NCBI RefSeq assembly: GCF_033097505.1
Contig: NZ_AP028654.1
Coordinates: forward strand, 946,001 to 1,010,000
DNA: 64,000 nucleotides
Direction of reading: 5' to 3'
Origin: Helicovermis profundi
GTDB lineage: Bacteria; Bacillota; Clostridia; Peptostreptococcales; Acidaminobacteraceae
Both the position numbers and the translations under genes were made by a program. Below are positions 34,981-43,669 of this stretch, one piece after another (position 1 is the first letter of the stretch; each line of letters starts with the position of its first letter). The notes under the pieces are model-generated. The model did not search any database and was not told where the DNA came from. It saw nothing but the letters and a program-made list of their open reading frames with translations.

Positions 34981-36234
34981 GTGAAAGTAATGATTTTAGG
35001 TGCGGGAAAATTACAAGTTAATGCAATTAAAAAAGTTATTGAAATGGGACATGAAGTTGTTGCAGTAGATTATTACGAAGATTCTATAGGGAAAAAAATT
35101 GCATCTTATTCAGAATTAGCGGATGCATTTAACTATGAAGAATGTTTAAGGGTTGCAGTAAAACACAATATTGATGGAATATTTACAGTTGGAACAGATC
35201 AACCTGTTTTAACTGCTTCAAAAGTTTCTGAGAAGCTTAATTTGCCGTATTGTATTAATAGCGTTGTTGCCAGAAATGTTACAAATAAAGCCTATATGAA
35301 AAAAATATTTAGTAAAAAAAATATTCCAACAGTAAAATATTTATTAGTTGATAAAGAGTATGATTATAGTGACTTTAATTTGAAATTTCCTCTAGTAATA
35401 AAACCTGTAGATTCGCAAGGTCAAAGAGGAATATTTGTAGTAAATAATATTGAAGAGATAAAAGAGAAATTTAAAGATGTTATTAAATTTTCAAGAGATA
35501 CTGTGATTCTAGTGGAAGAATATTATAAAAATACTGAAGTTACTGTAACTGGATGGGTTAATAAAGGTAATACTACAATTTTAGCAATAACTGATAGAGT
35601 GACATTTGAAGATGATAAATTTATTGGAATATGTACGTCACACGAATTTCCTACAAGACATATGGAATCTTATTCAGAAAAGATAGAAGAGTTAACTAAA
35701 GATATTGTTAAAGCTTTTAATATAGAAGAAGGTCCAATATACTTTCAAATGTTGGTTGGAAATGAAGGGGTGAAAGTAAATGAAATTGCATGTAGAATTG
35801 GTGGAGCATATGAAGATATATTTATTCCCCTATTAACAGGAATAGATATATTAAAAATGAGAATAAATTCTGCACTTGGATTAAAAATAGATTATTCAAA
35901 GCTTGAAAAATATGATTATAAAAATAATAATAAGTTTTTATCCTCACAGTTATTTTTTGCAAATAAAGGTAGAGTAGATAAAATAAACGATTGTGAAGAA
36001 AACAGTAAAATTGATTATTTAGTTTCATATGACTACAATTATAGAATTGATGATATTATTGGAAATATAGAAAATGCAACACAAAGAGCAGGATATTTTA
36101 TAGTATTAGCAGATTCTTTAGAAGCGAAAAAAAGCTATATTAATGAAATTTATAATGTATTATATATTAAAAACAAGGATAATAAAAATTTAATGATTAA
36201 AGGTATTGATCTTTTAACTAAGAAAAATACTTAG
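34981..36234 (+). CDS. ATP-grasp family ligase/carboxylase-like enzyme
   Basis: 417 aa from GTG 34981 with GAGG upstream. A pre-ATP-grasp Rossmann-like domain (VMILGAGKLQVNAIKKVIEMGHEVVAVDYYE) is followed by the ATP-grasp fold (LKFPLVIKPVDSQGQRGI, VLVEEYYKNTEVTVTG, KVNEIACRIGGAYEDIFI with the Mg-binding E and R). It resembles PurK/CarB-like ligases often found in surface polysaccharide clusters. The substrate, perhaps an amino sugar plus a carboxylate, is unknown. Third gene of the sugar operon. Confidence 0.8.
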   Translation: MKVMILGAGKLQVNAIKKVIEMGHEVVAVDYYEDSIGKKIASYSELADAFNYEECLRVAVKHNIDGIFTVGTDQPVLTASKVSEKLNLPYCINSVVARNVTNKAYMKKIFSKKNIPTVKYLLVDKEYDYSDFNLKFPLVIKPVDSQGQRGIFVVNNIEEIKEKFKDVIKFSRDTVILVEEYYKNTEVTVTGWVNKGNTTILAITDRVTFEDDKFIGICTSHEFPTRHMESYSEKIEELTKDIVKAFNIEEGPIYFQMLVGNEGVKVNEIACRIGGAYEDIFIPLLTGIDILKMRINSALGLKIDYSKLEKYDYKNNNKFLSSQLFFANKGRVDKINDCEENSKIDYLVSYDYNYRIDDIIGNIENATQRAGYFIVLADSLEAKKSYINEIYNVLYIKNKDNKNLMIKGIDLLTKKNT

Positions 36235-36262
36235 TAAAAAATTCAAAATTAGGAGTGTTATT

Positions 36263-37228
36263 GTGAAAAAATTATTAATCGGGGTTTTAATTGTTGTTTT
36301 ATTAGGTTTAACGGGATGTACATCAAAAGTAGATAATAATCAAATTGATAGTAGTGTTACTAAAGTTAGAAGTATAAAAATAGCCGAGCAATATGGTCTT
36401 GCATATGCACCTCTTATTATATTAAAAGAAAAGAATTTTATTAAAAATTATGATGAAAATCTTACATTAGAATGGGTTAAACTAGCTAATACTACAGCGA
36501 TAAGAGAATCAATGATATCTGACAATTTAGATATTGGTTTTATGGGAATACCACCTTTCTTAATCGGAAGTGACAATGGGATGAAATGGAAAATTTTTAC
36601 TGGACTTTCAAGTAGTCCGCTTGGTTTAGTAACATCAGATAATAGAATAAAAAATTTAAGAGATATAAGTAAATCTGATAAAATTGCACTGCCTCAGCCA
36701 GGAAGTATTCAGCATATTCTATTATCAATGGCAGCAAAAAGAGAATTTAATGACGCTAAATACTTTGACAAACAATTAGTTTCGATGAAACATCCAGATG
36801 GAATGACTGCACTCGTTTCAGGAAGTGATATTAAACTTCATTTTACTTCGCCGCCATATTTGTTTATGGAACAAAATGAAGGATTAAATACAATTCTAAC
36901 TGGTGATGAAGCTTTTGGAGATGAGTTTACTTTTATAGTAGGTGCAGTTAATAAAAATGCTTTAGTTAATAAAAAAGATGATATTGAAATTTTAAAAAAG
37001 GCATTAAATGATGTCTTTGAGTTTATTGATAATAATAGGAATGAAACATTAGAAATTTTATCTAAATCTTATAATATTGATAGAGAAGATTTGGAGGATT
37101 ACTTATATAATAGAAATATGATTTATGGTGATTCTGTAAAAGGTTTAGATACTTTTATTAAATTTTTAAAAGAAAATGATTATATTAGTGATAAAATAGA
37201 AATTGAAGATGTAGTTTACGGTATGTAG
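36263..37228 (+). CDS. ABC transporter substrate-binding lipoprotein (SsuA/TauA/NMT1-like)
   Basis: 321 aa from GTG 36263 with RBS AGGAG. Lipoprotein signal with lipobox LTGC (Cys19). The mature part follows the NMT1/SsuA fold: IAEQYGLAYAPLIILKEKNF, IRESMISDNLDIGFMGIPPFLIG, IALPQPGSIQHILLSMAAK. Members bind sulfonates, taurine, nitrate or thiamine precursors. The permease and ATPase genes follow after 240 bp containing a repeat element. Sulfur genes on both sides make an organosulfur substrate plausible but unproven. Confidence 0.87.
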   Translation: MKKLLIGVLIVVLLGLTGCTSKVDNNQIDSSVTKVRSIKIAEQYGLAYAPLIILKEKNFIKNYDENLTLEWVKLANTTAIRESMISDNLDIGFMGIPPFLIGSDNGMKWKIFTGLSSSPLGLVTSDNRIKNLRDISKSDKIALPQPGSIQHILLSMAAKREFNDAKYFDKQLVSMKHPDGMTALVSGSDIKLHFTSPPYLFMEQNEGLNTILTGDEAFGDEFTFIVGAVNKNALVNKKDDIEILKKALNDVFEFIDNNRNETLEILSKSYNIDREDLEDYLYNRNMIYGDSVKGLDTFIKFLKENDYISDKIEIEDVVYGM

Positions 37229-37261
37229 AATATAATTGATATTACATTATAATTTTGAGTA

Positions 37262-37400
37262 TTTATCCGATGCCTTAGAGTTCTAATACCCCCACTTCTT
37301 AAAAAAGTGGGGGATAAAGAACTCTAAAAAGGCCCTGGATTATGTTTACTAAGATTCAAAGGGAGTAAAAACTCACTCTGAATCCAAGAAATTCATTTAT
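37262..37400 (+). repeat. Hairpin-rich repeat family, copy A (139 bp)
   Basis: Begins TTTATCCGATGCC and ends AAATTCATTTAT. It has a long stem-loop around CCCCCACTT/AAGTGGGGG and a second stem GATTCA..GGAGT-AAAA-ACTC..TGAATC. It lies between the binding-protein gene and the permease gene of one ABC transporter. No coding capacity. Confidence 0.92.
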
Positions 37401-37468
37401 ATCGTGAAAAATAGTATATTTAAGAGGAGAGCATACTAAGATTTACCTATATGTATGCAGGGTTAAGT

Positions 37469-38230
37469 ATGAATAAAACAAAAATAAGTTTAGTTATTGT
37501 ATTGATTCTATGTTGGGAAGTAGTTGCATATATTGGAATATTTCCAGAGATTGCTTTTCCAAGTTTTACTGAGGTTTTCATAAAACTCTATAGAGAAATT
37601 ATAAAATTAGATATTATTGTGATGACATTTAAATCAATAATAATAATAATATTTAGTTTAACTGCTAGTTTAATTATAGCTTTATTAGTTTCGTATTTTG
37701 CAACTATAAATAAAAGAATTAGTGATATTGTTGATACTTTTATTTCTATATTACATCCACTTCCAAGTATCGCATTATTACCACTTGTTATCTTGTGGTT
37801 TGGCGTTGGACGAGGATCCTTAATTATTATTTTGCTTCATTCTACAATTTGGCCCTTAATAATTAGTATTAGAACAGGTTTTAATTGTATTCCAAAAAAA
37901 TATTATTTAATTGCTTCAAATTATGAATTATCAAGTTTTGAAAAGGTTTATAGAATTATGATACCTTCGTCGATACCATATATTTTAAATGGTATTGAAA
38001 TAGGATGGGCAAGATCGTTTAGAGCATTAATAAGTGCTGAAATGATATTTGGAGCTATGGGAAGTGGCATTGGTTGGTATTTATTCGAAAGAAGAGCATT
38101 TATGGACACTAAGGGTCTTTTTGCAGGTCTTTTAATAGTAATTATAGTTGGAATAAGCGTAGAAAATATTGTATTTAAGAAACTTGAAAAACTTACGTAT
38201 AAGAGGTGGGGAAATGGCCTTAAAGATTAA
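37469..38230 (+). CDS. ABC transporter permease (SsuC/TauC-like)
   Basis: 253 aa from ATG 37469; an ATG at 37451 is also in frame, and neither has a strong RBS (GCAGGG precedes 37469). Five or six membrane helices with a BPD_transp_1 domain. The EAA loop reads PKKYYLIASNYELSSFEKVYRIMIPSSIPYILNGIEIGW (about 145-185). Typical of SsuC/TauC/NrtB. It overlaps the ATPase gene by 17 nt. It probably lost or altered its link to the upstream binding-protein gene through insertion of repeat copy A. Confidence 0.87.
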   Translation: MNKTKISLVIVLILCWEVVAYIGIFPEIAFPSFTEVFIKLYREIIKLDIIVMTFKSIIIIIFSLTASLIIALLVSYFATINKRISDIVDTFISILHPLPSIALLPLVILWFGVGRGSLIIILLHSTIWPLIISIRTGFNCIPKKYYLIASNYELSSFEKVYRIMIPSSIPYILNGIEIGWARSFRALISAEMIFGAMGSGIGWYLFERRAFMDTKGLFAGLLIVIIVGISVENIVFKKLEKLTYKRWGNGLKD

Positions 38231-38936
38231 ATTAAATAATGTTTGCAAAACTTTTGATAATAAAAAAGTATTAAAAGATATTAATTTTGAAATTAATGAA
38301 GGTAAGAAAATAGTTATATTAGGAAAATCTGGTGTTGGAAAATCAACACTCTTAAATATATTAGCTGGATTTGACAAGGAATTTAAGGGACAACTTGATT
38401 ATAGTGAAATAAATACCCCACCAAATTTAGATATAGGTTTTGTATTTCAAGAATTTGATCAATTATTTCCTTGGATGAGTGTAGTGGATAATATTATTTT
38501 TCCAGTGAAAAAGAAAGCGTTTGATAAAAAGCGTTTAGAAAAATTATTAGAGTTAATTGAACTAGAAGAATCTAAAGATAAATTTCCAAATGAATTATCT
38601 GGTGGAATGAAACAAAGAGTTGCAATAGCAAGATCTATATATAATAAACCTAAAATATTATTTTTAGATGAACCGTTTTCTAGCTTGGACAATTCACTAA
38701 GAAGTTCGCTTCAAGATATTTTAATTAAAGTATCTAATGTTGAAAATTTAACCTTTGTATTTGTAACTCATGATATTAGAGAAGCAATAAAAATATCGGA
38801 TGAAATTATTATTTTAAAAAATGATAAAGTTATTATAATAGAAAATAGTATTTCAAAAAAAATTGCAGAAAAAAATATTGATGAGTTTGATAAGGAATAT
38901 ATTGATTTTTACCAGAAAATTATATCTAAAATGTAA
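38214..38936 (+). CDS. ABC transporter ATPase (SsuB/TauB-like)
   Basis: 240 aa from ATG 38214 with RBS GAGGTGGGG. Walker A GKSGVGKST (about 38-46), Q-loop VFQEFDQLFPW, signature LSGGMKQR, Walker B ILFLDEPFSSLD and the switch His VTHDIREA are all intact. It energises the permease immediately upstream. It ends in a strong shared terminator. Confidence 0.92.
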   Translation: MALKIKLNNVCKTFDNKKVLKDINFEINEGKKIVILGKSGVGKSTLLNILAGFDKEFKGQLDYSEINTPPNLDIGFVFQEFDQLFPWMSVVDNIIFPVKKKAFDKKRLEKLLELIELEESKDKFPNELSGGMKQRVAIARSIYNKPKILFLDEPFSSLDNSLRSSLQDILIKVSNVENLTFVFVTHDIREAIKISDEIIILKNDKVIIIENSISKKIAEKNIDEFDKEYIDFYQKIISKM

Positions 38937-38983
38937 AAAAACAGTTACTAATAAAGATTAAACCTTTATTAGTAACTGTTTTT
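38935..38983. terminator. Bidirectional intrinsic terminator, 20-bp perfect stem
   Basis: Arms at about 38937-38956 and 38964-38983 (core ACAGTTACTAATAAAG) are perfect complements around a 7-nt loop, with A and T tracts on the two sides. It ends the ATPase gene and the convergent GT39 gene. Confidence 0.93.
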
Positions 38984-40459
38984 CACTTTATAAATATTAA
39001 TATTCCAAATACCTTCATTAATATATCTAACAATTCTAATTCCATAATCATTACTTATAAAACTTCCTTCTAAAGAACAGTTAGTCTTTATAAAAGTATC
39101 TAATTCATCGTAGTAGCTTGATACATCTCCATAAACTATATTCCACTGTCTATTGTTATTGATATACTCTATTTCATTAGAAAGAATTATATATTCAATC
39201 TTATTTTTTTTTATATATTCAGAAAGACTAATATTATTTTCTTTTAAATAAACTAGATTTCTAAAATCAAATAGATTTCCATTATTAAATGCATATTCCG
39301 CATTTAAATTACATAGAACTTTAGAATTCTTTGAAACATAGGAATTTATATTTGAGATATATGTACTATAGTCATTTATAGGTGCGTTAAATATATTAAT
39401 TGTAGTATTTGCAATTGTTAATATAAGAAAAAGTGAAAGCAATAGAATCTTAATGCGTTTTTTATTAAAAATATTATCTAAAATTTCCATAAATAATAGA
39501 ATAATAAGTGGAAAAATAAATATTATTGAAGTTGCATTATTTCTTCCAACAATAAAAATTCCAAGTAATAACATTAGAATTGATAGTAAATATTTTCGAC
39601 TCTCTTTAATAAAAACTGCTAAAGATGTGCTAACTAAGCAAATATAGTAATAAATTTTAATATTAGGTACATAGTAAGTACCACTAATTTCTAAGTATAG
39701 TTTTTTAAAGAAACTTATAAAATTTAAAAATCTACTATTAATATTTGATGTCACACCAAGCGTAGAACCATAATCTATATAATTTTTTATAAAATTTATA
39801 TTAAGCATAAAGTTTGTAGCAATTAGTAATAAGGTAGATAGACTGCAAAAAAGTACAAATGATTTTAGTTCTTTATAAGCATTTTTATAAAATAATATAG
39901 AAAATATAATTAAAGCTATAATATAACTATTTGGATGAATCCAAAAACTTATTGAAATAGCTAAATTTAAAGTCGTGTATTTTTTATTATCAATTAGGTA
40001 TAAAGATAGAATAAAAATAAATAAAATTAGTGCTTCTTGCCGAGCGAAATGACTTGAGTATATAAATTGAATATTTAATGCAAGCAAGCTTGAGCCAATT
40101 AAAGAAGATAATTCGCTATAGGTGATTTTTAGTAATTTATAAAAGAAAAATAGACTTAAAGAAGAGAAAATAAGTGAAATTAATCTAAATGTAAAAATCG
40201 AGTAGCCGAAAACTTTTAAAAATATAATTTGTATTATTATGAATACTGACTTTAAACTATTTGGATGTCTGGGATATAAATCAAAAAAAGTTTCTGTAGT
40301 GTTAAAAGTTTTTTCTATAGATATTTCTCTAGAAAGACCACTTAGCCAGGGTTCATCAGAATGAATAAATGGAAAGCTCGTCAAAAAAATGATATTAACT
40401 ATAAAAAATATTAATATCAAGAAAACTATATTTTTTTGTTTAATTAAATTGCTTAACAT
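38969..40459 (-). CDS. GT39-like membrane glycosyltransferase (ArnT/PMT_2 family)
   Basis: 496 aa from ATG 40459 with AAGGAG upstream; a GTG at 40468 overlaps the RBS. About ten to twelve membrane helices followed by a C-terminal extracytoplasmic tail. The first external loop has the catalytic-type acidic pair (FPFIHSDEPWLSG, Asp-Glu near 35), as in PMT/ArnT enzymes that move sugars from polyprenyl phosphate to protein or lipid outside. It fits with the GT2 and amino-sugar genes at 33-36 kb as a possible user of the lipid-linked sugar. Confidence 0.83.
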   Translation of the reverse strand: MLSNLIKQKNIVFLILIFFIVNIIFLTSFPFIHSDEPWLSGLSREISIEKTFNTTETFFDLYPRHPNSLKSVFIIIQIIFLKVFGYSIFTFRLISLIFSSLSLFFFYKLLKITYSELSSLIGSSLLALNIQFIYSSHFARQEALILFIFILSLYLIDNKKYTTLNLAISISFWIHPNSYIIALIIFSILFYKNAYKELKSFVLFCSLSTLLLIATNFMLNINFIKNYIDYGSTLGVTSNINSRFLNFISFFKKLYLEISGTYYVPNIKIYYYICLVSTSLAVFIKESRKYLLSILMLLLGIFIVGRNNATSIIFIFPLIILLFMEILDNIFNKKRIKILLLSLFLILTIANTTINIFNAPINDYSTYISNINSYVSKNSKVLCNLNAEYAFNNGNLFDFRNLVYLKENNISLSEYIKKNKIEYIILSNEIEYINNNRQWNIVYGDVSSYYDELDTFIKTNCSLEGSFISNDYGIRIVRYINEGIWNINIYKVKNSY

Positions 40460-40689
40460 ATTGAACACTCCTTACTAATATAGTCAAGTTTATTATATTA
40501 TAACTTAATATATTCATTTTGTGCTATAAGAATTATATAATAATCATATACTACATAAGTAAAGTTAATAGCAAATAGGCACAAAAATGTATTATAATTT
40601 AAACAAAGATTGAAGAAATATTAACGATCTTTAGATTGTATTTAACAATAATTTTTCCTAAAAAAATTAAATGTCGATTGGAGGTCAAT

Positions 40690-41595
40690 ATGAAGCTTCT
40701 TTCTAAAAAGTGGATTATTCTTTTAGTAGTTTTAACTGTTGCATTAGGTGTTGTAGGTTGCGTAAATAAAACTACCTATGATGGTTCTGTAAATATTATT
40801 GAAGTTAGCGAACTAAAAGAAGTGATAGGTGAATCAAATGTAGTTGTAGTTGATGCAAGAAAATCAGAAGAATATGCAAAAGGTCATTTAAAAGGTGCAA
40901 TAAACCTAGCACCAAGTAATTTCGATAAAACAGGTGATGTTGGTGCATTAATTGCTGATAAAGCTACTATTGAAAGTGTACTTAGCGAGAATGGTATTTC
41001 TAATGATACATTGGTACTTATATATGATGGATCAAATGGAGTTTTTTCTTCAAGAGTATGGTGGGTATTAAAAGGATATGGACATGAAAATGTAAAAGTT
41101 ATTAATGGTGGTGCAGACGCAATTGTAAGAAATTCTCTTGAATTAAGTGCTAGTGCTAGAAAAATGAAAAAAACTGTATATACCGCAAAAGATTTTGATG
41201 ATAGTATGTATGCTTCAATTGAAGATGTAAAAAACGCAATTGAAGATGAAAACATAAAAATAATTGATGTAAGAACGAAAGCTGAATTTGATGAAGGTGC
41301 TATTCCTACAGCGATTAATTATTCAAATTCAAATAATTGTTATACTGATGGTACATTCAAAAGCGAAACAAATATTTTTTTAAATTACAATGACTTAGGT
41401 TTCGAAAAAGATTCAAATATTATTCTATATTGTAAATCTTCATATAGAGCTACACAAACCGCACTTCTTCTAAAAGAAGCTGGATTTGAAAATGTAAAAG
41501 TATATGACGGTGCATGGTTAGAATGGAGTAATAGTAATATGCCTGTTGAAGAAAAGACTGATACTGAAGTTATTACAGAGCAGGATGCATCATAA
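40690..41595 (+). CDS. Rhodanese lipoprotein with two rhodanese domains
   Basis: 301 aa from ATG 40690 with RBS TGGAGG. Lipobox VVGC (about 18-21), so the mature protein is membrane-anchored outside. Domain 1 (about 35-140: VVVDARKSEEYAKGHLKGAIN, SSRVWWVLKGYGHENVKVINGG) lacks the catalytic Cys (LIYDGSNG). Domain 2 (about 170-285) has it at Cys248 in YCKSSYRA. This inactive-plus-active layout is the classic thiosulfate sulfurtransferase architecture. Extracytoplasmic location next to a larger rhodanese and near yeeE/tusA genes suggests external sulfane-sulfur handling. Confidence 0.93.
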   Translation: MKLLSKKWIILLVVLTVALGVVGCVNKTTYDGSVNIIEVSELKEVIGESNVVVVDARKSEEYAKGHLKGAINLAPSNFDKTGDVGALIADKATIESVLSENGISNDTLVLIYDGSNGVFSSRVWWVLKGYGHENVKVINGGADAIVRNSLELSASARKMKKTVYTAKDFDDSMYASIEDVKNAIEDENIKIIDVRTKAEFDEGAIPTAINYSNSNNCYTDGTFKSETNIFLNYNDLGFEKDSNIILYCKSSYRATQTALLLKEAGFENVKVYDGAWLEWSNSNMPVEEKTDTEVITEQDAS

Positions 41596-41607
41596 AAAAA
41601 TAAAATT

Positions 41608-41647
41608 ATTATCTTTAGAAGAGGTAAATATTTCTTCTAAAGATAAT
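41608..41647. repeat. 14-bp perfect hairpin between the rhodanese genes
   Basis: ATTATCTTTAGAAG and CTTCTAAAGATAAT are exact complements around a 12-nt loop. No T run follows on the plus strand, so it is not a typical terminator. It could act as an RNA stabiliser, a partial terminator or an operator. Confidence 0.7.
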
Positions 41648-41763
41648 GATCATATAATCCATTAGAATTTATTTCTCTTAGAAAGGGGAATATAGTTATG
41701 GATAAATATTTTTATTTAAAACATTATGTTAAAAATTGAACAAACTATTAAGGGGGAAAAAAA

Positions 41764-43548
41764 ATGAATAAGAATACTTCTAAAGTATTATCGTTACTTC
41801 TAATATTAATGTTAGCTTTTAGTATAGCAGGTTGTGCAAGCACACCAGTTACTGAAGATACATCAATGGAAGTTAAAGAGGATGTTGCAGTGGCTGAAGA
41901 ACCAGCAGCCGAGGTTGTTAGTTTAGAAACATTGGAAAATGAGTATTTTGCAAATAAACCAAGTGACTCATATATGGTCAATGAAGTTAAGTTTGTTGAA
42001 ATGGTAAAGAATAATGAGAACATGACAATTCTTGATATAAGAAGCGCTAATGATTATGCTGCAGGCCATGTAAAAGGAGCGGTAAATGCGCCTTGGGGAA
42101 CTGCAATAAGTGATATACTTACAAAAATACCATCAGATAAACCTCTTTATGTTTATTGTTATAGTGGCCAAACAGCAGGACAAGCTGTAAATACATTAGT
42201 TGTAGCTGGATTTGAAGCAAGAACTGTTCATTTTGGGTGGAATTTAGGGCTTTCAAAAGTTGAAGGAATTGAAGCTGTAACTTCTACTGAAGCAAATGTG
42301 TTGACAGAAGATGTTACAGAAATTAATCCAGTAGTACAAGAAGCATTAAATCAATATTATGAAGGACTAAGTGCTGTAAAAGATACAAAATATAAAAATT
42401 ATAAAATTTCAGAAGCCAATTTAAAAGAAATGTTAGATAACAAAGATGATTCAATATTTCTTGTATCGGTTAGACAAGCAGTAGATTTTAGTGAAGGACA
42501 TATTGAAGGAGCTATAAATATTCCTTGGGCAAAAGGAATGCAAGAAGGTTTTAGCGTTCTTCCAAAGGACAAGAAAATAGTAGTATACTGCTATACAGGA
42601 CAAACAGCAGGAGAAACAACAGCAGGATTAAGATTAATGGGGTATGATGCAGTATCACTTAATGGTGGTATGGGAAAAGCATCAAATTCACCTAGTGGTT
42701 GGTTAAATAAAGGGTACCCAGTTGTAAGTTCACTTAGTTTAGAAGTGCTAGAAAATGAGTATTTTGCCAATATGCCAAAGCATATTTATAAAATTAATCA
42801 AGTAGAATTTTTAGATAAAGTTAAAGCAAATGAAGATATGACAATTCTTGATATAAGAAGTGCTGATGATTATGCAAAAGGACATATTAAAGGAGCAGTA
42901 AATGCACCTTGGGGAACTGCAGTAAGTGATATTCTTACAAAACTTCCTTCAGATAAGCCACTCTTCGTACATTGTTATAGTGGACAAACAGCAGGACAAG
43001 CAGTTAATACATTAGTAATAGCAGGATTTGATGCAAGAAGTGTAAACCTTGGATGGAACTTTGGAATATCTAAAGTAGAAGGTTACGAAGAATTTGTTAC
43101 AACAGACGAAAGTGTTTTAACAGAAGACGTTACAGAAATCGATAAAGGCATTCAATCTGCACTAGATGCATATTATGCAGGACTTAGTGATGTTAAAGAA
43201 ACAATCTTCAAAAACTATAAAATTTCAGAAGCAAACTTAAAACAAAAAATTGAAGAAAAAGATGATTCAATATATATCTTATCAGCAAGAAGTGCTGAAG
43301 ATTATGCAAAAGGGCATATTGAAGGAGCTGTAAATTTACCTTATGGTAAAGATATGGCAAGTGGATTCTCTGATTTACCAAAAGATAAAAAAATCGTAGT
43401 ATATTGTTATAGTGGACAAACAGCAGGACAAGCAACAGCAGCAATGAGATTATTAGGCTATGATGCAGTTTCTCTTAACGGAGGAATGGGTGTTGGTTCA
43501 AATGCACCACTTGGATGGACTAATAAAGGATATGATGTAGTTCAGTAA
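41764..43548 (+). CDS. Lipoprotein with four tandem rhodanese domains
   Basis: 594 aa. Lipobox IAGC (Cys21) and an acidic linker precede four rhodanese modules, each with an active-site loop CYSGQTA or CYTGQTA; catalytic Cys at residues 132, 276, 404 and 548. Spacings of 144, 128 and 144 show that a two-domain unit was duplicated with a 272-residue period; units 1/3 and 2/4 are near-identical in segments such as VKGAVNAPWGTA..SDILTK. All four sites look competent. Role inferred: surface sulfur transfer or sulfide/polysulfide conversion. RBS AAGGGGG. Follows the two-domain rhodanese gene. Confidence 0.95.
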   Translation: MNKNTSKVLSLLLILMLAFSIAGCASTPVTEDTSMEVKEDVAVAEEPAAEVVSLETLENEYFANKPSDSYMVNEVKFVEMVKNNENMTILDIRSANDYAAGHVKGAVNAPWGTAISDILTKIPSDKPLYVYCYSGQTAGQAVNTLVVAGFEARTVHFGWNLGLSKVEGIEAVTSTEANVLTEDVTEINPVVQEALNQYYEGLSAVKDTKYKNYKISEANLKEMLDNKDDSIFLVSVRQAVDFSEGHIEGAINIPWAKGMQEGFSVLPKDKKIVVYCYTGQTAGETTAGLRLMGYDAVSLNGGMGKASNSPSGWLNKGYPVVSSLSLEVLENEYFANMPKHIYKINQVEFLDKVKANEDMTILDIRSADDYAKGHIKGAVNAPWGTAVSDILTKLPSDKPLFVHCYSGQTAGQAVNTLVIAGFDARSVNLGWNFGISKVEGYEEFVTTDESVLTEDVTEIDKGIQSALDAYYAGLSDVKETIFKNYKISEANLKQKIEEKDDSIYILSARSAEDYAKGHIEGAVNLPYGKDMASGFSDLPKDKKIVVYCYSGQTAGQATAAMRLLGYDAVSLNGGMGVGSNAPLGWTNKGYDVVQ

Positions 43549-43574
43549 TTAAAATTCAATTTCATAAATAATAG

Positions 43575-43608
43575 TAAAGGTAATCGCTTTTTAGTGATTA
43601 CCTTTATT
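43575..43608 (+). terminator. Intrinsic terminator
   Basis: AAAGGTAATC pairs with GATTACCTTT around GCTTTTTAGT, followed by T-rich sequence. Confidence 0.85.
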
Positions 43609-43669
43609 GTTATTAGATGTTAAAATATAATAAGATGTATCAATTGTATTACTAAATGGAGGTTGTTTT

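Noticed and set aside
39453-39647. Plus-strand frame inside the GT39 gene
   Set aside because: Short, low-complexity shadow of a membrane protein gene, without an RBS.
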